A DNA stretch of 64,000 nt from Agromyces intestinalis (GTDB lineage Bacteria; Actinomycetota; Actinomycetes; Actinomycetales; Microbacteriaceae), in contig NZ_CP043505.1 in assembly GCF_008365295.1 (NCBI RefSeq), forward strand, positions 2,232,001 to 2,296,000. Reading direction: 5' to 3'. Shown here piece by piece: positions 27,335-36,590 of this stretch. Below the pieces are notes generated by a model. It saw only the letters and a list, made by a program, of their open reading frames with translations. It did no database searches and was not told the DNA's origin. Within the stretch, counting starts at the first letter, position 1. Each line of letters starts with the position of its first letter. A program made the position numbers and the translations under genes.

Positions 27335-28947
27335 TGCTGCACTTCGAAACCACCGCAGCCGCGGCCGACAACGCCTGGCTCAACATCGGCATCTTCGGCG
27401 TCTTCGTCGCGATCACGCTCGTGATCGTGTTCCGCGCGAGCCGCAACAACAAGACCGCCTCCGACTACTACGCCGCGGGCCGTTCGTTCACCGGGGGGCA
27501 GAACGGATCGGCGATCGCGGGCGACTACCTGTCGGCGGCGTCCTTCCTCGGCATCGTCGGCGCGATCGCCGTCACCGGGTACGACGGGTTCCTGTACTCG
27601 ATCGGGTTCCTCGTGGCGTGGCTCGTCGCCCTGCTGCTCGTCGCCGAGCTGCTGCGCAACACGGGCAAGTTCACGATGGCCGACGTGCTCTCGTTCCGGC
27701 TGAAGCAGAAGCCGGTCCGCATCGCGGCGGCCGTCACGACGCTCGTCGTGTGCTTCTTCTACCTGCTCGCGCAGATGTCGGGGGCAGGCGGCCTCGTGTC
27801 GCTGCTGCTCGGGGTCGGCGACCAGGTCGGCCAGGCCGTCGTCATCACCGTGGTCGGCGCGCTCATGATTCTCTACGTGCTCATCGGCGGTATGAAGGGC
27901 ACCACCTGGGTGCAGATCATCAAGGCGGTGCTGCTCATCGCAGGCGCCGGCGTGATGACGGTCTGGGTGCTGGCGATCAACGGCTTCAACTTCTCGACGC
28001 TGCTCGACAACGCGGTCGCCGTCGCCGACAACCCCGCGATCCTCGACCCGGGCCTGAAGTACGGCGTCTCCGAGATCGCGAAGGTCGACTTCGTGTCGCT
28101 CGGCCTCGCACTCGTGCTCGGCACCGCGGCGCTGCCGCACGTGCTGATGCGCTTCTACACGGTGCCCACCGCGAAGGAGGCTCGCAAGTCGGTCGTCTGG
28201 GCGATCTGGCTGATCGGCATCTTCTACGTGTTCACGCTGGTGCTCGGGTACGGCGCGGCGGCCCTCGTCGGCCCGTCGGTCATCGCCGCGGCGCCCGGCG
28301 GCCCGAACTCGGCGGCTCCGCTGCTCGCGTTCGAGCTCGGCGGCCCGCTGCTGCTCGGCCTGATCTCGGCGATCGCGTTCGCGACGATCCTCGCGGTCGT
28401 CGCCGGCCTCACGATCACCGCGGCGGCGAGCTTCGCGCACGACATCTACGCGTCGGTCGTGAAGAAGGGTGCTCCCGAGGCTGGTGCCGAGGTGAAGGTC
28501 GCCCGTCGCACGGTGGTCGTCATCGGCATCGTCGCGATCATCGGCGGCATCGCCGCGAACGGCCAGAACGTCGCGTTCCTCGTGGCCCTCGCGTTCGCCA
28601 TCGCCGCGTCGGCGAACCTGCCGACGATCGTGTACTCGCTGTTCTGGAAGCGGTTCACCACCAAGGGTGCTCTCTGGAGCATGTACGGCGGGCTCATCTC
28701 GGCGCTCGTGCTGATCATCTTCTCGCCGGTCGTGTCGGGCTCCGAGGCATCCATGCTGAAGACCGCGGACATCAACTTCGCGTTCTTCCCGCTCTCGAAC
28801 CCGGGCATCGTGTCGATCCCGCTCGCGTTCCTGCTCGGCTGGATCGTGACCATCCTCGACAAGACCAAGGAGGACCCGGCCAAGCAGAGCGAGATGGAGG
28901 TGCGCTCGCTCACGGGCATCGGCGCCGAGAAGGCGGTGCAGCACTAG
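27334..28947 (+). CDS. Monocarboxylate/acetate sodium symporter (SSS family, MctC/ActP-like)
   Basis: 537 aa, about 13 helices. Signature AGDYLSAASFLGIVGAIAVTGYDGF near the N terminus, GGMKGTTWVQIIKAVLLI, AALPHVLMRFYTV and the C-terminal YSLFWKRFTTKGALWSMYGG are those of cation/acetate symporters (ActP, MctC). These import acetate, pyruvate or propionate with Na+ or H+. The pair with DUF485 is transcribed away from the two-component operon and shares its control region, so it is a likely target of the LytTR regulator. A strong terminator follows. Confidence 0.92.
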   Translation: MLHFETTAAAADNAWLNIGIFGVFVAITLVIVFRASRNNKTASDYYAAGRSFTGGQNGSAIAGDYLSAASFLGIVGAIAVTGYDGFLYSIGFLVAWLVALLLVAELLRNTGKFTMADVLSFRLKQKPVRIAAAVTTLVVCFFYLLAQMSGAGGLVSLLLGVGDQVGQAVVITVVGALMILYVLIGGMKGTTWVQIIKAVLLIAGAGVMTVWVLAINGFNFSTLLDNAVAVADNPAILDPGLKYGVSEIAKVDFVSLGLALVLGTAALPHVLMRFYTVPTAKEARKSVVWAIWLIGIFYVFTLVLGYGAAALVGPSVIAAAPGGPNSAAPLLAFELGGPLLLGLISAIAFATILAVVAGLTITAAASFAHDIYASVVKKGAPEAGAEVKVARRTVVVIGIVAIIGGIAANGQNVAFLVALAFAIAASANLPTIVYSLFWKRFTTKGALWSMYGGLISALVLIIFSPVVSGSEASMLKTADINFAFFPLSNPGIVSIPLAFLLGWIVTILDKTKEDPAKQSEMEVRSLTGIGAEKAVQH

Positions 28948-28981
28948 GCCGCGCAGCCGTCGGCTCGGAGCCGACCAGACC

Positions 28982-29011
28982 CCGGCGGCGGGCGGGGGAG
29001 CCCGCCGCCGG
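28982..29011 (+). terminator. Terminator after the symporter
   Basis: A 12-bp GC-only-type stem (28982-28993 with 29000-29011) closes a 6-nt loop, 35 nt after the stop codon. Confidence 0.75.
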
Positions 29012-29065
29012 ACCGTCTCGACACGGCCAGGAATGCCTGCCCAGGGCGTGTCGAACAACGAGGAC

Positions 29066-29094
29066 GGGGCCGGATGTCTCAGACATCCGACCCC
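29066..29094. terminator. Second hairpin between convergent genes
   Basis: CGGATGTCT (29071-29079) and AGACATCCG (29081-29089) are exact complements around one base, extended by GGGG/CCCC with one mismatch. It lies between the symporter and the opposing small gene and can serve both. Confidence 0.55.
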
Positions 29095-29162
29095 GTTCCG
29101 CTGTCGCGGTGGTGTTCGCGGTGGCTGTCGCCTTGACGTTCGCGTTGCGGAGCCCGCGCAGC

Positions 29163-29354
29163 TCAGCTGCGACGCAGCCGCGCGATCCCGATGACGACGA
29201 GGAGAAGGCCCACGACCTCGACGACCGGGCCGACGACCACCCACAGGAGCACGCCGCTCATCGCGGAGCCGGGCAGCAGGTTGAGCCCCTGCAGGGTCCA
29301 GATGACGCCCGCGGCCATCAGCAGTACCCCGACGACGATCATGATCCAGTTCAT
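29163..29354 (-). CDS. Small two-helix membrane protein
   Basis: 63 aa: MNWIMIVVGVLLMAAGVIWTLQG at the N terminus, then a loop with LLPGSAMSG, a second long helix and a basic end (RLRRS). The family is common in actinobacteria as a single small membrane protein of unknown role. It stands between the symporter terminators and lpdA on the - strand, 69 bp after the lpdA stop codon. Confidence 0.7.
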   Translation of the reverse strand: MNWIMIVVGVLLMAAGVIWTLQGLNLLPGSAMSGVLLWVVVGPVVEVVGLLLVVIGIARLRRS

Positions 29355-29423
29355 CGCACGCGCCCTTCGGTCACGTGTCGATCATGTCACTGCCGGTGCG
29401 CAGACATGCGCCGGCGGCGACCG

Positions 29424-30824
29424 CTACATGTTGATCATGTGCCCGGCCAGCCCGTGGAACGCCTCCTGCAGCGCCTCCGACAGGGTCGGATGGGTGTGCA
29501 CGTTGCGGGCGAGCTCGAGGGCGCCGAGGTCCCACTTCTGGGCGAGGGTGAGCTCGGGCAGCAGCTCCGAGACATCCGGCCCGACCATGTGGCCGCCCAG
29601 CAGCTCGAGGTGCTTCTTGTCGGCGACGAGCTTCACGAAGCCGACCGGGTCGCCCAGGCCGTTGGCCTTGCCGTTCGCCGAGAACGGGAACTTCGCGACG
29701 ACCACGTCGTACCCTTCGTCGCGGGCCTGCTGCTCGGTCAGCCCGAACGAAGCGACCTGCGGCGAGCAGAACGTGGCGCGCGGCATCATTCGGTAGTCGC
29801 CGAGTTCCATGGTCTCGGCGTTGCCGATGGTCTCGGCTGCGACGACGCCCTGCGCCTCGGCGACGTGCGCGAGCATGAGCTTGGCGGTGACGTCGCCGAT
29901 CGCGTAGATGTGCGGCACGTTCGTGCGCATCCGCTCGTCGATCGCGATGGCGCCGCGCTCGGTGAGCGTCACGCCGGTCGCCTCGAGGCCGAAGCCCTCG
30001 ACGTTCGGCGCGAAGCCGACCGCCATGAGCACCTTGTCGGCCTCGAGCGAGCCGGGCTGCCCGTCGGCGCCGGTGTAGCTGACCGTGACCGAAGAGCCGT
30101 TGTCGACGACCGTGTCGACGCGGGTCGACGCGAGGATCGGGATGCCGATGTTGCGGTACTGGCGGGTGATCTCCTTCGAGACCTCGACGTCTTCATTCGG
30201 CAGCGCGCGGTCGAGGAATTCGATGACGGTCACCTCGACGCCGTAGTTGCGCAGCACGTACGCGAACTCCATGCCGATGGCGCCGGCGCCGACGATCGCG
30301 ATCGAGCGCGGCAGCTCGCGCGTGAGGATCTGCGTCTCGTAGGTGACGACGTTCTGGGAGAGCTGCACGCCGGGCAGCAGCCGCACGCGCGACCCGGTCG
30401 CGATGATCGCGTTCGCGAAGGTCAGCTGCTCGACCGAGCCGTCGGCCTTGCGCACATCGATCGCGTTCGGGCCGGTGAAGACGCCGCGGCCGTCGAACTC
30501 GGCGATGCCGTTCTTCTTCATCAGGAAGTGCACGCCCTTGACGTGCTTCTCGGAGACCTGGCGGCTGCGGTCGAACGCGGCGCCGAAGTCGAACTGCACG
30601 TCGCCCGAGATGCCGAAGGTCTTGGCCTGGTCGTGGAAGATGTGCGCGAGCTCGGCGTTGCGCAGCAGCGCCTTGGAGGGGATGCAGCCGACGTTGAGAC
30701 AGACGCCGCCCCAGTAGCGCTCCTCGATGACGGCGACCTTCTGGCCGAGTTGGGCGGCGCGGATGGCGGCCACGTACCCGCCGGGACCCGCGCCGAGGAC
30801 GATGACGTCGAAGTGGGTGGTCAT
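29424..30824 (-). CDS. lpdA: Dihydrolipoyl dehydrogenase
   Basis: 466 aa. FAD-binding [17 protein letters not shown] at the N terminus, redox disulphide [16 protein letters not shown] (about 40-55), NAD-binding [13 protein letters not shown], and the C-terminal [13 protein letters not shown] with the catalytic His-Glu pair. It reoxidises lipoamide in the pyruvate and 2-oxoglutarate dehydrogenase complexes. A TAGGCT -10 box (30837-30832), which uses the stop codon of lspA, sits seven nt before the ATG. The gene can therefore be transcribed on its own as a leaderless message as well as from upstream. Confidence 0.95.
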   Translation of the reverse strand: MTTHFDVIVLGAGPGGYVAAIRAAQLGQKVAVIEERYWGGVCLNVGCIPSKALLRNAELAHIFHDQAKTFGISGDVQFDFGAAFDRSRQVSEKHVKGVHFLMKKNGIAEFDGRGVFTGPNAIDVRKADGSVEQLTFANAIIATGSRVRLLPGVQLSQNVVTYETQILTRELPRSIAIVGAGAIGMEFAYVLRNYGVEVTVIEFLDRALPNEDVEVSKEITRQYRNIGIPILASTRVDTVVDNGSSVTVSYTGADGQPGSLEADKVLMAVGFAPNVEGFGLEATGVTLTERGAIAIDERMRTNVPHIYAIGDVTAKLMLAHVAEAQGVVAAETIGNAETMELGDYRMMPRATFCSPQVASFGLTEQQARDEGYDVVVAKFPFSANGKANGLGDPVGFVKLVADKKHLELLGGHMVGPDVSELLPELTLAQKWDLGALELARNVHTHPTLSEALQEAFHGLAGHMINM

Positions 30825-30834
30825 GGGTTCCAGC

Positions 30835-31467
30835 CTAGAACCGGTCGGATGCCTCGTGCCCGGGGTTGTCCGCAGGGCCGGCGTCGTTCGCAGGGCCGGC
30901 GTCGTTCGCAGGACCGGCGTCGCTCGCCGGCCGCAGCGGCACGCCGCGCACCACGAGCAGCACCGCGAGCACGGCTCCGACGACGATCGCGATGTCGGCG
31001 ACGTTGCCGATGAACCAGTGCGCGTAGGCGATGAAGTCGACCACGTGGCCCTGGCCGAACGCGGGCTTGCGCAGCAGCCGGTCGAGGAAGTGCGTGATCG
31101 CGCCGCCGAGCAGCAGCCCGAGGCAGATCGCCCAGGCGCGCGAGCGGGTGCGCCACACGAACCACGCCGCGACGACGACGCCGACCCCGGCGAGGATCGT
31201 GAATACCCACGTGCTGCCCGTGCCGAGCGAGAACGCGGCACCGGGGTTGTACACGAGCTGGAGCCCGAGCAGATCGCCGAGCAGGCGAGTGCGCACGCCC
31301 AGTTCGAGCGACTGCTCGGCCCAGAGCTTGGTGAGCTGGTCGGCGGCGATGACCGCGATCGCGATGGCCACGGCGATCCACGGCGCCGCGGCGGTCCATC
31401 GGCTCGGATGCCGCGAGGGCTCGGGGTCGGACTCGGGCTTGCGGTCGGGCTCGGACTGCTCAGTCAC
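30835..31467 (-). CDS. lspA: Lipoprotein signal peptidase (signal peptidase II)
   Basis: 210 aa, GTG start. Four membrane helices; motifs [21 protein letters not shown], and the catalytic aspartates in ITHFLDRLL and NVADIAI. It removes signal peptides from prolipoproteins after lipid attachment (for example the lipoprotein at 51609). The C-terminal tail is disordered and contains an 18-bp tandem repeat (30873-30926) encoding GPANDA-type units. Confidence 0.93.
   Translation of the reverse strand: MTEQSEPDRKPESDPEPSRHPSRWTAAAPWIAVAIAIAVIAADQLTKLWAEQSLELGVRTRLLGDLLGLQLVYNPGAAFSLGTGSTWVFTILAGVGVVVAAWFVWRTRSRAWAICLGLLLGGAITHFLDRLLRKPAFGQGHVVDFIAYAHWFIGNVADIAIVVGAVLAVLLVVRGVPLRPASDAGPANDAGPANDAGPADNPGHEASDRF
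30873..30926. repeat. 18-bp tandem repeat (three units) in lspA tail
   Basis: Three units of about 18 bp encode [18 protein letters not shown]-like residues after the last helix, outside the catalytic part. Confidence 0.8.
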
Positions 31468-31570
31468 CGGAACATCCTCGCACGGGTCGGAACTGCCGAC
31501 CTTCGGCGGGTTCCGGACAGCGTGGTCGGTGGCCGATGCGGTGCGCCGACCGCGGTCGTACGCTCGTCGC

Positions 31571-32569
31571 GTGAGTTCCCGCACCACCGATTCGACCGCG
31601 TCCGCCGACACCGCGCCCGCCCGGGTCCGGCGACCCTCCGCGCTGTCGGCCTGGTTGCAGTTCCTCGGCATGGGGCTCGTGTGGGGTGCGAGCTTCCTGT
31701 TCATGAAGGTCGCGCTCGAGGGCGTCTCGTTCGGGCAGGTCGCCTGGTCGCGCACCATGCTGGGTGCGATCGCGCTCGGCCTGGTCGTGCTCGTCACGCG
31801 GCCCAGGGTGACGGATGCCTCCGGCACCGCCGGCCCTGTGCTGCCGCGCGAACCCGTGGTGTGGGGGCACTTCCTCGTGGTGTCGCTCACGACGTGCGTC
31901 ATCCCGTACCTCAGCTTCGCGTGGGCCGAGCAATACGTGTCGTCGAGCCTCGCGTCGATCTACAACGCGACGACGCCGATCATGACCGCCCTGATGGCGA
32001 CGCTGGTGTTCCGCGTGGAGCGGCTCGGCGGCAGCCGGTGGTTCGGCGTGGGGCTGGGCATCCTGGGGGTGCTCGTCGTGATCGCGCCGTGGCAGCTCTC
32101 GGGGCTCACAGGGAGTCTGGCGGGACAGCTCGCGTGCCTGCTCGCGACGCTCTGCTACGGGTTCACGTTCGGGTATCAGCGTCGGTTCCTCAGCCACCGG
32201 CCGATCGCGCCGGCGACGTTCGCGTTCCTGTCGATCGGGGTGTCGGCGGTGGTCATGCTCGCGCTCACGCCGTGGCTCGCGATCGGGCCGGTGACGCTCG
32301 ACTGGCAGGTGGTCGGTTCGCTGCTCGCGCTCGGCGTGCTCGGTACGGGACTCGCCTACATCTGGAACATCAACGTGCTGCGGGCCTGGGGGCCGACCGG
32401 AGTGTCGACCGTGACCTATGTGACGCCGGTGGTGGGGGTGGCGCTCGGCATGGTGCTGCTCGGCGAGCAGTTGAGCTGGCACGAACCGGTCGGCGCCGTG
32501 CTGGTGCTGCTCGGCATCCTGTTCGCGCAGGGCAGGCTCCGGGTGCCGGGGAGCCGCGTCGAGCCGTGA
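31571..32569 (+). CDS. EamA-type (drug/metabolite) transporter
   Basis: 332 aa, GTG start with TACGCT six nt upstream. Ten predicted helices in two EamA halves; the first contains MGLVWGASFLFMKVALEG and the second LGTGLAYIWNINVLRAWGPTG. Typical DMT permeases export amino acids or small metabolites. Divergent from lspA; converges with the serine hydrolase gene, with only four bases between the two stops. Confidence 0.88.
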   Translation: MSSRTTDSTASADTAPARVRRPSALSAWLQFLGMGLVWGASFLFMKVALEGVSFGQVAWSRTMLGAIALGLVVLVTRPRVTDASGTAGPVLPREPVVWGHFLVVSLTTCVIPYLSFAWAEQYVSSSLASIYNATTPIMTALMATLVFRVERLGGSRWFGVGLGILGVLVVIAPWQLSGLTGSLAGQLACLLATLCYGFTFGYQRRFLSHRPIAPATFAFLSIGVSAVVMLALTPWLAIGPVTLDWQVVGSLLALGVLGTGLAYIWNINVLRAWGPTGVSTVTYVTPVVGVALGMVLLGEQLSWHEPVGAVLVLLGILFAQGRLRVPGSRVEP

Positions 32570-32573
32570 GCAC

Positions 32574-34016
32574 CTACGCGACGTCGGGGCGGGTCATCAG
32601 CGGGGCTCGGAGGTGCCGCAGCAGCTCCGGGCCGGTCAACGGCACCGTGGTCCACACCGCGTGGGCGATCCGTTCGCGGGAGTCGATCGTGAGCCGGACG
32701 CGGTGCGGGCTGCTGATGACGTAGACGTCGGCGACGAAGACGTCGGCGTCCCATCCTCCGGCGGCACGGATCGGGCGCCCGAGCGGCGAGCCGCCAGCCC
32801 AGTGCCCGTCGCCGATCGGGAGGTCGACGAGCCCCTCGAATCGCGCTCGCCAGCCGTCGTGCGTCGGTTCGAGCAGCACCGCCGTGCCGTCGGGCAGGGC
32901 GGAGTCCGCAGCCGAGGAGTCGAGCGTCGCGGCGACGGGGAGTTGCGGCCCGGAGGAACCGCCGGGCACGGGCAGCGGCAGTGCGAGCGTGCGCAGCCGC
33001 TCGGCGAGGGCGTCGTCGTCGGCCGGTGCGGCTGCCTGGTCGATGCCGGGGAGCAGGCAGTCCCAGACGGCGTCGAGCGCGTCCTGCGCCTGCTGCACGG
33101 TGCGCTCGGCCGACGTCACGACCACGACGAGGTCGTGGGCGGGCACGACGACGCAGTGCTGCCCGTAGGCGCCGCTGCCGTGGAAGCCGTGGCGCGACAT
33201 CCAGATCTGATAGCCGTAGCCGCTGAGATAGTCGGCACCGACGCCGCCCTCGTCGTAGGGGCGGCTCTCGACGTGCGACCGGGTTGCGAGCTCGACGTAG
33301 TCGCGGGGCACGAGTTGCCGCTCGCCCCAGCGGCCGCCGCGCAGCAGCAGCTCGCCGAACGCGGCGACCGCTTCGGTCGTCAAGTGGAGCCCGTGGAATC
33401 CGAACGCGAGGCCGCTCGCGACGCGGTCCCATTCGCCCGCCTCGATGCCCATGGGGCCGAACAGCCGCTCGTCGAGGTAGGCGGGAAGCTCGCGACCGGT
33501 GACCCGTTCCACCATCCGGGCCAGGATGAAGGTGGTCGCGTTGTCGTAGGTGTGGAGCGTGCCCTCGGGTGCGGCGAACGGCAGTCGCAGGAATCCTCTG
33601 ACCAGATCGCCCGGCTCGAGCCGCCAGGCCTCCTCGAGGGTGTCCGTCGGATGCCCCGCGGTCATCGAGAGCAGGTGGTGCGTGGTGATGCGCCGCCCCT
33701 GAGCGGTCACGTCGTCGGGGACGTGTTCGGGCAGCACGTCGACCAGGCGGTCGTCGAGCGAGAGCAGGCCGTCGGCGATCGCGAGACCGACCGCGATCGA
33801 GGTGAACGACTTCGTCAGCGAGTAGAGGAGGTGCGGCTGTTCAGCGGAGTACGGTGCCCACCACCCTTCCGCCACGATGCGCCCGTGACGCACGACTATC
33901 AGCGAGTGGCATTCGATCGCCTGCTCGTCGAGCCGGTCCAGCAGCGCCGTGATGGCGAGGGGCGACACCCCTTCTCGCGAAGGAGCCGAGCGGGGCAGGA
34001 GCATGCGGGGCGGCAC
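32574..34016 (-). CDS. Serine hydrolase of the beta-lactamase/class C-PBP fold
   Basis: 480 aa. Nucleophile motif SLTKSF (SxxK, about residue 67), second motif YDNAT (YxN), and HGSGAYGQ in the place of KTG/HxG. No signal peptide is seen, so it is probably cytosolic. The C-terminal 150 residues form an extra domain unlike beta-lactamase. Such proteins are esterases or D-amino peptidases more often than antibiotic-resistance enzymes; no resistance should be inferred from this sequence. Confidence 0.82.
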   Translation of the reverse strand: MPPRMLLPRSAPSREGVSPLAITALLDRLDEQAIECHSLIVVRHGRIVAEGWWAPYSAEQPHLLYSLTKSFTSIAVGLAIADGLLSLDDRLVDVLPEHVPDDVTAQGRRITTHHLLSMTAGHPTDTLEEAWRLEPGDLVRGFLRLPFAAPEGTLHTYDNATTFILARMVERVTGRELPAYLDERLFGPMGIEAGEWDRVASGLAFGFHGLHLTTEAVAAFGELLLRGGRWGERQLVPRDYVELATRSHVESRPYDEGGVGADYLSGYGYQIWMSRHGFHGSGAYGQHCVVVPAHDLVVVVTSAERTVQQAQDALDAVWDCLLPGIDQAAAPADDDALAERLRTLALPLPVPGGSSGPQLPVAATLDSSAADSALPDGTAVLLEPTHDGWRARFEGLVDLPIGDGHWAGGSPLGRPIRAAGGWDADVFVADVYVISSPHRVRLTIDSRERIAHAVWTTVPLTGPELLRHLRAPLMTRPDVA

Positions 34017-34100
34017 CCGGTAACCGTAGCGGCACCTCGTGGTGTTCGAACGCGTCCGGGCCGGATGCCGCGCAGGGGGTTGACATCGCCGCGGTTCAGT

Positions 34101-34124
34101 GGTTCATTAGTCGAGTAATGAACC
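34101..34124. promoter_or_regulatory. Palindromic operator of the GntR-ABC operon
   Basis: GGTTCATTA (34101-34109) and TAATGAACC (34116-34124) are perfect 9-bp arms with a six-base spacer, 17 nt before the GntR start. A TTGACA lies upstream (34080-34085), so the palindrome covers the -10 region. The AT-rich arms stand out in this GC-rich DNA. Confidence 0.75.
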
Positions 34125-34141
34125 AACAGAGTTAGGCGGGT

Positions 34142-34501
34142 ATGGACGAATCGCGCCCGATCTTCATCCAGATCGCCGAGCAGGTCGAGAACGACATCAT
34201 CGACGGCACCCTGCTCGAGGGCAGTCAGATCCCGTCGACCAACGAGTTCGCGGCGTTCCTCCGGGTCAACCCGGCCACCGCGCTGAAAGGGGTGAACCGC
34301 CTTGTCGACGACGGCATCGTGGAGAAGCGGCGGGGCATCGGCATGTTCGTGACCGCCGGCGCCAGGGAGCGTCTCATCGAGCGCCGGCGGGCCGAGTTCG
34401 CCGCGCAGTACCTCAGACCACTCATGGTCGAAGCCGAGAAGCTCGGCATCGGCCCCGAAGAACTCGCGGCGATGGTCCGCGCAGAGAGGATCGCATCATG
34501 A
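34142..34501 (+). CDS. GntR-family (YtrA-type) transcriptional regulator
   Basis: 119 aa. A winged helix of the GntR type (residues about 8-75: IFIQIAEQVENDIIDGTL, QIPSTNEFAAFLRVNPATALKG) is followed by only a short helical tail, which defines the YtrA subgroup. YtrA regulators sit in front of ABC transporters and repress them. The stop overlaps the ATG of the ATPase gene, and an exact palindrome lies just upstream. Confidence 0.92.
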   Translation: MDESRPIFIQIAEQVENDIIDGTLLEGSQIPSTNEFAAFLRVNPATALKGVNRLVDDGIVEKRRGIGMFVTAGARERLIERRRAEFAAQYLRPLMVEAEKLGIGPEELAAMVRAERIAS

Positions 34502-35406
34502 CCCGCACCGTCGCCAGGGCGACCGGGCTCACCAAGCGTTACGGCTCGTTCACGGCCGTCGACGCCGTCGACTTCATGCTCGAGGAGAACCGCATCTATG
34601 GGCTCCTCGGCCGCAACGGGGCCGGCAAGACGACGATCATGCAGTTGCTCACGGGCCAGCTGTTCCCCGACGCCGGCGCCCTCGAGGTCTTCGACCGCGA
34701 ACCGGCCGAACACGCCGACGTGCTGCGCCGCATGTGCTTCATCGCCGAGTCGCAGCGCTACCCCGACAGCTTCAAGGCCGCGCACGTCTTCAAGGCCGCG
34801 CCCTGGTTCTTCGAGCACTGGGACGCCGAGTTCGCCGAGCAGCTCATCGCCGACTTCCGGCTGCCGCTGAACCGCTACATCAAGAAGCTCTCGCGCGGGC
34901 AGCTGTCGGCCGTCGGGGTGATCGTCGGCCTCGCGAGCCGAGCGCCCCTCACGTTCTTCGACGAGCCCTACCTGGGCCTCGACGCCGTCGCGCGGCACAT
35001 CTTCTACGACCGCCTCCTCGAGGACTACGCCGAGCACCCCCGCACGATCGTGCTCTCGACGCACCTGATCGACGAGGTCGCGAATCTGCTCGAGCACGTG
35101 ATCCTCATCGACCAGGGCCGCATCCTGTTCGACCGCGACGCCGACGAACTGCGGGGGTCCGCGACGACCATCGCCGGGCCCCGCGCTGCGGTCGAGTCGT
35201 TCACGGCCGACCGGCCCGTCATCGGCCGCGACAACCTCGGCGGGCTCGCGTCGGTCACGATCGACGGGCGGCTCGACCAGGCCGAGCGGGTCGCGGCCGC
35301 CGAACTCGGGCTCGAACTCGCGCCGGTCTCGCTCCAGCAGCTCATCATCCACCTGACCGGCACCGACCTGGGTGCCGACTCGACCGACCAGGAGGTCGCA
35401 GCATGA
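34498..35406 (+). CDS. ABC transporter ATP-binding protein
   Basis: 302 aa. Walker A GRNGAGKTT (about residues 38-46), signature LSRGQLSA, Walker B LTFFDEP, D-loop and the switch His in STHLIDE are all present, so it should be active. It works with the membrane protein encoded next (overlap ATGA). YtrA-linked ABC systems usually export peptides or lantibiotics and respond to cell-envelope stress. Confidence 0.93.
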   Translation: MTRTVARATGLTKRYGSFTAVDAVDFMLEENRIYGLLGRNGAGKTTIMQLLTGQLFPDAGALEVFDREPAEHADVLRRMCFIAESQRYPDSFKAAHVFKAAPWFFEHWDAEFAEQLIADFRLPLNRYIKKLSRGQLSAVGVIVGLASRAPLTFFDEPYLGLDAVARHIFYDRLLEDYAEHPRTIVLSTHLIDEVANLLEHVILIDQGRILFDRDADELRGSATTIAGPRAAVESFTADRPVIGRDNLGGLASVTIDGRLDQAERVAAAELGLELAPVSLQQLIIHLTGTDLGADSTDQEVAA

Positions 35407-36170
35407 GCGCCGTCATCGATCAGCCGATCGTGCGCACCGAAGCCCGCTCGCGGGCCCACGAGATCTGGCGCATCGTGCGCCTGCACGCCGTCAACCCGTC
35501 GGTGTTCTTCGGCATCCCGTGGATCATCCTCGGCTCCGCCTGGGCCATCATGATGGTCATCGGGCTCATCATCACTGGTGCGGGCGGCCCCGCCGAGAAC
35601 ATGGCCGCGGGTATGCGCTACAGCTGGGCCGTGCTCTCACCCCAGTGGTACCTCGTGGTCGTCGGCGTGCAGGCGATCGGTCTGACCTTCTCGTTCGCGC
35701 TCGGCTTCGGCACCACGCGACGCGACTTCTGGATCGGCACGAGCGCGATGTTCGGCATCGTCTCGTTCCTGAACGCCATCGCCATCGCCACGCTCGTGCA
35801 GATCGAGAAGGCGACCGACGGCTGGGGCATCGGCATCGCCATGTTCGATTCGCTCTGGTACGGCCAGCAGGGGTGGCTCACCGATTTCTACACGACGTTG
35901 GCGATGCAGCTGCTGGTGCTGTTCATCGGCGCGAGCGTGACCACGGTGTACATGCGGTGGCGCATGCGGGGCATGCTGGTCGTGACGTTCAGCGCGATCG
36001 CGCTGTTCCTGGCCTTCATCGCGGTCATGACGTTCAGCAACAGCTGGATGAGCCTGTTCGAGTGGTTCGCGTCCATCGGCATCGTCGGCGGATTCACCAT
36101 CGTGCTCGGGCTCGCCCTTGTCTGCGCGATGGGCGGCTACCTCGTGATCCGGCGGGCGACGCCGCGCTGA
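35403..36170 (+). CDS. ABC transporter membrane protein
   Basis: 255 aa, about six helices: first FFGIPWIILGSAWAIMMVIG, last FTIVLGLALVCAMGGYLVI. It has no recognisable substrate motif and is the membrane partner of the preceding ATPase. Start overlaps the ATPase stop. The operon ends at a strong hairpin 30 nt after the stop. Confidence 0.87.
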   Translation: MSAVIDQPIVRTEARSRAHEIWRIVRLHAVNPSVFFGIPWIILGSAWAIMMVIGLIITGAGGPAENMAAGMRYSWAVLSPQWYLVVVGVQAIGLTFSFALGFGTTRRDFWIGTSAMFGIVSFLNAIAIATLVQIEKATDGWGIGIAMFDSLWYGQQGWLTDFYTTLAMQLLVLFIGASVTTVYMRWRMRGMLVVTFSAIALFLAFIAVMTFSNSWMSLFEWFASIGIVGGFTIVLGLALVCAMGGYLVIRRATPR

Positions 36171-36199
36171 TCGGGCGCGGAAGCTGCGACAGGCCAGGC

Positions 36200-36233
36200 G
36201 GCGGGGCATCCACAGGGGAACGGATGCCCCGCC
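36200..36233 (+). terminator. Terminator of the GntR-ABC operon (GGATGCC type)
   Basis: GGCGGGGCATCC (36200-36211) pairs exactly with GGATGCCCCGCC (36222-36233) across ten bases. It contains the GGATGCC/GGCATCC word pair that also forms the hairpins after purA and katA. Confidence 0.75.
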
Positions 36234-36251
36234 GTCGCCTATCTTCGAACC

Positions 36252-36590
36252 ATGACCTCCATCGACGACCGCGACGCCGCGATGACCGAACTGCTCGGCA
36301 TCCGCTCGAGCATCGACAACATCGACGCGGCCCTCATCCACCTGCTCGCCGAGCGCTTCAAGTTCACGCAGCAGGTCGGGCGGCTGAAGGCGCGGCACGG
36401 CCTGCCGCCGAGCGATCCCGACCGCGAGAAGCGCCAGATCGCCCGCCTGCGGGCGCTCGCCGAAGACGCGCACCTCGACCCCGCGTTCGCCGAGAAGTGG
36501 TTCAACTTCGTCGTCGCCGAGGTGATCCAGCATCACGAGGAACTCGCCGGCGAGGCATCCGCTGCGGCCGATCCCGCAGGGGCCGTGTGA
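36252..36590 (+). CDS. Chorismate mutase (AroQ class)
   Basis: 112 aa, all helical: IRSSIDNIDAALIHLLAERF, KFTQQVGRLKARHGLPPSD, ALAEDAHLDPAFAEKWFNF. Conserved Arg, Lys and Glu of the AroQ active site are present. Converts chorismate to prephenate for Phe/Tyr synthesis. A TATCTT -10 box ends six nt before the ATG, so the message is probably leaderless. The stop overlaps the next gene. Confidence 0.9.
   Translation: MTSIDDRDAAMTELLGIRSSIDNIDAALIHLLAERFKFTQQVGRLKARHGLPPSDPDREKRQIARLRALAEDAHLDPAFAEKWFNFVVAEVIQHHEELAGEASAAADPAGAV

Noticed and set aside
32574-34016. Antibiotic-resistance beta-lactamase
   Set aside because: No signal peptide, HGSG instead of KTG and an extra C-terminal domain point to an esterase or peptidase of the same fold.
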